Shown here: positions 19,759-24,456 of the stretch, in pieces
Position numbering within the stretch: the first letter of the stretch is position 1
Layout: each line of letters starts with the position of its first letter
NCBI GenBank assembly: GCA_964058805.1
Contig: CAXKVV010000711.1
Coordinates: 1-24,456, forward strand
Origin: Schoenoplectus triqueter
Taxonomy: Eukaryota; Streptophyta; Magnoliopsida; Poales; Cyperaceae
Direction: 5' to 3'
DNA: 24,456 nucleotides
The notes under the pieces: model-generated
What the model was told of the DNA's origin: nothing
Databases searched by the model: none
Seen by the model: only the letters and a program-made list of their open reading frames with translations
Position numbers and translations under genes: made by a program

Positions 19759-20059
19759 TAGTCTTTCATTCATGTATTACGTACGTTAATTATGTTATAT
19801 TGTATATTGTTTCTGTTAGGGAACATCTATTTTTTTATTGAAGAATATTTAATTATATAATATATCAATTTTAGCAGGACATATTTTACATATTTATATT
19901 GTGAAATTATTATATGTTTATAAAATATATGATTTTGAATTGATAAAAATGACCGCCGCAATGCGCGAGTATCTAACTAGTAGTCTTTTCATGTATTACG
20001 TACGTTAATTATGTTATATTGTATATTGTTTCTGTTAGGGAACATCTATTTTTTTATTG
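19759..20059. repeat. 80-bp direct repeat flanking a 140-bp insert
   Basis: Copy 1 (19759-19840) and copy 2 (19981-20059) are identical apart from a 3-bp indel (CATTCATG versus TTCATG context). Both contain ATGTATTACGTACGTTAATT and end in ATCTATTTTTTTATTG. The 140 bp between them (19841-19980) ends in a Helitron-like terminus, and copy 2 starts immediately after its CTAG. The near identity marks this as the most recent rearrangement in the AT-rich tail. Confidence 0.9.
19841..19980 (+). mobile_element. Helitron-like 3' terminus
   Basis: The segment ends ACCGCCGCAATGCGCGAGTA, then TCTAACTAG with T following. This is a degenerate GC hairpin a few bases before CTAG, matching the plant Helitron 3' pattern, and it resembles the minus-strand end at position 23. 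No 5' TC end was identified; 19841 is only the border of the flanking duplication. Confidence 0.55.
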
Positions 20060-20870
20060 TTATGCACATTAATTATATTATATTACAGTCATTTATGTTA
20101 TTTTACATCTTATTTTTTATTATATATATTAATTCTATTCTCTATTATGTACATTAACTTTTTTTTGTTGCGTGTTATTTTTATTATATTGCACGTAATT
20201 TTTTATTATGTACATTGATTTTTTTATTATGGACATTAATTCTTTTTGTTACACATTATTTCATGTAATTTCTTTATTATGCATATTAATTCTTTATTAT
20301 ATTACACATAACTACTTTTATTATGCACAAAAGGGAGAGAACAGAACTACATGCAACATAATAAAGATAATGTGCATAACAACGTAATTAAAGTGCATAA
20401 AAGAAATAAAATATAACATAATAAAAAATAATGTGTAACATAACATAATTGATATGCATAATAAATGAAATAAGATGCAATCTAACAGAAATAATATGTG
20501 ATATAATATAATTAATGTGCATAATAAAAAAAAGATACAACATAACAAAATCAATATTTATAATAAATGGAATTGGATGATATCTGGTACCAGTTCGTGA
20601 CCTCTTCAGCGTTTCTGATTCATGCTCTCACTTTTCAACTTGATACAAATAATGTGCAACATAACAAAATTAATGTGCATAATAAAAGAGATAGAATGTA
20701 ATATAACAAAATTAATGTTCATTATAAAATAAAATTAGACTGGATGATCGGTTTATGACCTCTTTATTCTCTCCGTTTTGCATTCTCACTCTCTAACTTA
20801 GTAAAAATATTATGCAACATAACATGATCAATATGTCTATTAAAAATGAGAAAAATATAACAATATAATC
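20060..20870. repeat. AT-rich array of a 15-20 bp motif in two inverted halves
   Basis: To the left of about 20335 the motif appears as TTATTATG(C/T)ACATTAATT in many variants. To the right it appears as the reverse complement, AATTAATGTGCATAATAA, also as GTGCATAATAAA and TGCAACATAAC. The turning point is near ACTACTTTTATTATGCAC and ACAGAACTACATGCAACATA. The right half also contains two diverged units of about 160 bp starting at TGGATGAT (20575 and 20738), each with a GACCTCTT block; a similar GTTTATGACCGATTCACG block occurs at about 19728. It could fold into a long imperfect cruciform. Confidence 0.75.
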
Positions 20871-21602
20871 GTGAGAAGTGAAATTACTGGGTCGTCTGAG
20901 TCGTCTATTGACGGTGATATCGACTTGTGTTGTGTGTCACTATATCAATCAGTTCCCAATATTATATGCGCACTAGATGTGCAAATAGGACTAACTAACC
21001 AAGCTTGACACTTTACAAAAGGCAAGTAAAAGAAAATTTTGGAGGAGATGGAGGATCCTACTTTTGCATCTAAAAGCGGAAAAAAAAGCTTCATATTTTA
21101 CAAAAACTTACCAAAAAAAAAGGGTGAGCAACTTATTTAGGACCGTCATTGGTGCCCACAGGGGCCCAATAGAAAAAGACACCTCCTTCTGACTCTGTTC
21201 TTTTTTAATAAAAAAATTGAAGACCTAATAAAAAAAATAGTAATTTAGTGGCTTAGTTACAAATCCAAATACTTAGTCCTTAAGTTGTTGACTAATGACC
21301 AGTAATCTTCATTCACTTTCCTGTAGCGTGGTAGTGGAACTGTGGAGGCCAAGGATTATAGCATTGCTAGCTAGATACCTAATCTACAGCATTTTGAAAT
21401 TCACATCAGGAATCTTTTTATGATTATTTAAAATTAAAAGGTTTTGATTCACTTTTTATCTTTAAAAAAATGCAATATATTCCTAGAACGAGCTAAAGTG
21501 TCATTAGGTATAATATCGTATTTTTACTGCCAAGTAAGATTACCACATAATGCCATAATAGTGTTAGTGTTGTTGATAATCTGAGCATTGTATCGCACAG
21601 AG
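20871..21602. other. gene-free, nothing recognised
   Basis: No coding frame or clear repeat family was found. A few homopurine runs are present near 21000-21230. Confidence 0.5.
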
Positions 21603-22000
21603 GAATTTATAATCACTAAAGTTGTAATTCGGTTTGTCCCGACAAAATAGTTCTTAAATAAATAATTAAAATATAAAAATTAAATATATTCAACAAAAAT
21701 TCACATTAAGAAAAAATTGAACATAAATTTTATAAATACTAAAAGTGTATGTATAATATAATATAATTTAATATGATAATCTTTAAAGAATAATACTAAA
21801 AATTGGATCATGTTAAGAGTTAAATTTCATCCCAAGTATATCACACCCATCTATTTTAAATGAGGAGAAAATAATTATATATAAATCATTGAATTAAAGT
21901 AGACAAAAAGATTCAAACAAAATTAATGGTAGAGAAGAGCGATGATGTGGCATACTAAAAAAATTTGAAAACTTAATCCTCCATATGTATTTAGAATTAT
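21603..22000. repeat. dispersed repeat of about 400 bp, copy B
   Basis: Direct-orientation partner of copy A (18933-19325), about 2.67 kb away. Shared blocks are listed there; here the matching strings include ATAGTTCTTAAATAAATAAT, AAAAATTGGATCATGTTAAG and GATGATGTGGCATAC. Borders are approximate. Confidence 0.75.
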
Positions 22001-22956
22001 TGAGTTAATCAGCGATAATTTTTTTTTCTAATTTTACCTTGTCTCTAACTCAAACAACCTACTAATTTACTGATGATCCAAATATCATTAATCCAACTAA
22101 CCTAAAAAATAATATATACACTTCTCTCATCCTATGTGCACGCCACCGTATCATGGAAATCTTCCAAAATCAAATAGACCGTATTAGGAAACACTAAGTT
22201 AGCAATTGAGCATTGGTGTTATGAATTATAACTTGATTTTTTTTCATACTAAAATTTTAAGATAAAAGTATAAATCGAGATTCTCATTTCTGTTAAGACA
22301 GTTGTAATGAGTTTCCAAAAAGAAATGAAAACTGGCAGCCAGTGTTCTGGTCTGCTTTTTTCAAAAAAGAAAATTTCATATGGATTTTGAATTTGCAAAT
22401 TTTCATATGAAAAAACATTGTACTTAAATATTTTTTCATACTAATTCAAGCCAACTAAATTAATAAAAATCCGATTTATTAATGCTACTTTTTCAATATA
22501 AAAATTAGTCATGTTGTTTTTAAAAGTAAACTAACATGATCAATTTTAGTTCAGTTTTAAAATAATCTTTGAATTAACATCACCCCTCACTACTATATAG
22601 CGGGTAGGAAGCTTGGCCAATTTAATATGATTAGGCCCAAAAATTCATAATTAATTAATTAGGATCATAAGTTGCCGTCTTGTATGGTCTTATGTAGAAT
22701 AAGTTGCTTTTTTTTTGTTTGAATTCCGCACAAGAAAAAACCGAAGCGAATATAGCAAATTTCTCATTCAGTTTTGGTAAAAAATGCAACATTTTTATTT
22801 ATTTTTTACATAATTTAAGAATAGAAATTTGAGCCCCGCAATCATTGTTTTATTTAAAAATGGAACCAATTAATTAACATGGTAGTGATTAGCTATAATG
22901 CTAAAGCACATGCTATTCAATTAAATTAACCACTGTATTGTATCATTAATTACAAT
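22001..22956. other. gene-free, nothing recognised
   Basis: AT-rich DNA without a supported gene. TTTCATATG and CATATGAAA near 22375-22415 make a short inverted pair; no larger structure was found. Confidence 0.5.
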
Positions 22957-23040
22957 CAGGGGCAGAGTCACATGCACTTCCTAATAGGGCAAAAATAATA
23001 AAAAAATGAAGGGAGTAAAATTTTAATTTTTTTAATAAAA

Positions 23041-23042
<2 letters not shown>

Positions 23043-23094
<52 letters not shown>
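23043..23094. repeat. AT dinucleotide microsatellite, about 26 units
   Basis: An uninterrupted AT run of about 52 bp. The length is likely variable between individuals and hard to assemble exactly. Confidence 0.97.
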
Positions 23095-23098
<4 letters not shown>

Positions 23099-23099
23099 T

Positions 23100-23472
23100 T
23101 ATATACAATAAGTCAAGATTTTTTGATCCGTCACGAGTCGGGTATGGGTCGACCTGACTCGACCCGTTTAATTATATTTTTTGAAGTAATTTATAATTTA
23201 ATATTAATTAAAACTTAAATATATACTAATTATATACTAATTAAAATTAATTATAAATTAATTAATATTTAGTTACTTAAAATTATATAGAAATATTAAT
23301 AAATATTTAATTATTTTATATGAATCATATTAGATCGGTTTGGCACGACCCATGACCTGATAGAATCGGGTATGAATTAAAAAATTTAACTTAAATTTAA
23401 ATGAATCAGACTAAGTCGGATAAAAAAATAATAAAATAATAATGACCCGAATTCAACCTATTGAAACCCCTA
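23100..23472 (-). mobile_element. hAT-like element fragment with GACCCG-rich end
   Basis: On the minus strand it starts TAGGGGTTTCAATAGGTTG, followed by CGGGTCATT, very similar to the element starting at 24358 (TAGGGGTGTCAAT then GACCCGACC). Internal CGGGTATG, GGGTCG, ACCCATGACC and GACCCG blocks recur at both sides. The far end near 23100 adjoins the AT microsatellite and lacks a clear terminus. Confidence 0.5.
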
Positions 23473-24357
23473 ATTGTAAATCATACCTAGCCATGCATGC
23501 AGGCTGGCAAATTAAAGCAACCTAGTTCAGTAGTGGAGACCCGGCCAGTCTATAAATTAGAGCTTATTATTAGGAGTATGGATGTATTAATTGGCAGGAC
23601 CACACTAAACCTCAGCTCCCTCGGTGCCATGAGATAGCTTATCAAATGCATATCTGGTTATCAACCAAACATTATATAATATACATTCATTAACAAAATA
23701 TTCATAGTAACGACAACTTGTGAATAAAGTATTGGGATTTGGAAATGCTACTAATCACCGCCTGCGCTGGTGAACACCAAATTTCTCCAGGACCGGGTTT
23801 TCTAATCAATGTTAATATCAGAGACAGATAAAAAATTTAATATAAAGAAGACCAAAATGTGAATTTATATACTAGAGCATTAAAATTCTTAAATTAAAAG
23901 GAAACATTATATTTTTCAAAATAAAAATAAATGATAAATTTTAACTCCAACATATAATTTCGAGTTTGGTCAGGCCTCTAACCCCTTATCTCCGCCACTG
24001 GTCGAACATTTTTTTTAGCATTCAGATTACACTCTGTTGGTCTTTTATTACAAGAATACACAATTGTTGGTCAGATTCGCATTCCAACATCACAGTTCAT
24101 CCCCAAAAAATGCATATTCCTATTTCGAAGATGTCGATCCAAAGATAAAACTCTTCGTATGCAGTTCATTGCTGTACAACTGGTAGAGTCTTACAAAAAA
24201 AAAAACGTTTGCCAAAGGATTTTCAACATGCTCAGACATTTATAGATTTCAATTTCAGATTCTAAAGTACAAATAAATAAGGTAATTTTGTTTTCCAAAA
24301 TGGTATAAATTTCGGCACACTTTAAAAGTTCTGCGTTCGTCTGAACTCTATTCAAAT
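23473..24357. other. gene-free stretch
   Basis: No coding frame is supported. AACCCCTTATCTCCGCCACT at about 23981-23999 is the transposon-end-like sequence noted for the possible 22957-24000 element. The rest is unassigned. Confidence 0.5.
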
Positions 24358-24456
24358 TAGGGGTGTCAATTTTTGACCCGACCTGACCCGACATGACCTG
24401 ACATGATCTGAAAATGAATTGGGTATGAATTTAATTTTTTTGATCCGAATCGGGTC
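24358..24456 (+). mobile_element. hAT-like element end, cut by the window edge
   Basis: TAGGGGTGTCAATTTTTGAC opens the element, followed by repeated ACCCGAC/ACCTGAC hexamer-like units and GAATCGGGTC at the edge. The GGGGTGTCAA start with CCCGACC repeats is common at ends of non-autonomous plant hAT elements. The other end lies outside the window. Confidence 0.55.

Larger units (their letters stand above)
22957..24000. mobile_element. possible hAT-like element, about 1 kb, with nested repeats
   Basis: The left sequence CAGGGGCAGAG (22957) and the inverted right sequence CAGTGGCGGAG (ending 24000) match at 9 of 11 positions and resemble ends common in plant non-autonomous elements. There is no matching 8-bp flanking duplication, so the two ends may belong to different old insertions. 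Inside lie the AT microsatellite and the element fragment ending at 23472. No protein is encoded. Confidence 0.35.

Noticed and set aside
20321..20554. Leu/Phe/Cys-rich open frame resembling a membrane protein
   Set aside because: It is a translation of the AT-rich repeat array; its hydrophobicity is a by-product of T-rich codons.
18933..22000. Complete LTR retrotransposon with 400-bp LTRs
   Set aside because: No TG...CA borders, primer-binding site, polypurine tract or pol motifs between the repeats.

Overview
The window looks like nuclear DNA of a eudicot plant. It is AT-rich, has GT-AG spliced genes with plant-type protein families (a pollen-type GH28 polygalacturonase and a plant-specific AAA ATPase), a Ty1/copia remnant, and many MITE- and Helitron-like repeats. 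I cannot name the genus from sequence alone.

Layout. (1) 1-2570: a Helitron-like 3' terminus in reverse orientation at the left edge, then a decayed, internally deleted Ty1/copia retrotransposon. It keeps an LTR fragment, RT and RNase H, a polypurine tract and a 3' LTR. (2) 2570-4490: gene-free DNA with a 393-bp foldback MITE and smaller repeat remnants. (3) 4586-6406, plus strand: a four-exon polygalacturonase pseudogene with a recognisable TATA box but several independent lesions, one of them in the catalytic motif. (4) 7093-15664, minus strand: the only intact gene found, an 18-exon AAA ATPase. The exons join in frame with all GT-AG introns into an open reading frame of 811 codons plus stop. 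Its introns hold three well-delimited MITEs, the most striking being a Mutator-type element filled with about eight GC-rich 27-29 bp palindromes. Its TATA box lies about 140 bp upstream of the ATG. (5) 15830-24456: gene-free and repeat-dominated. It contains a decayed relative of the intronic palindrome MITE, a second foldback MITE, a dispersed repeat of about 400 bp present twice in direct orientation, a Helitron-like 3' end flanked by an 80-bp direct repeat, a large AT-rich array whose two halves are inverted, a 52-bp AT microsatellite and several hAT-like termini.

The two protein genes converge, 686 bp apart, and do not appear functionally linked. There is no operon, defence island or other multi-gene system. 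The most unusual thing here is the palindrome-array MITE inside the ATPase intron and its degenerate cousin upstream of the same gene. All domain and family calls rest on motif recognition, with no database search.
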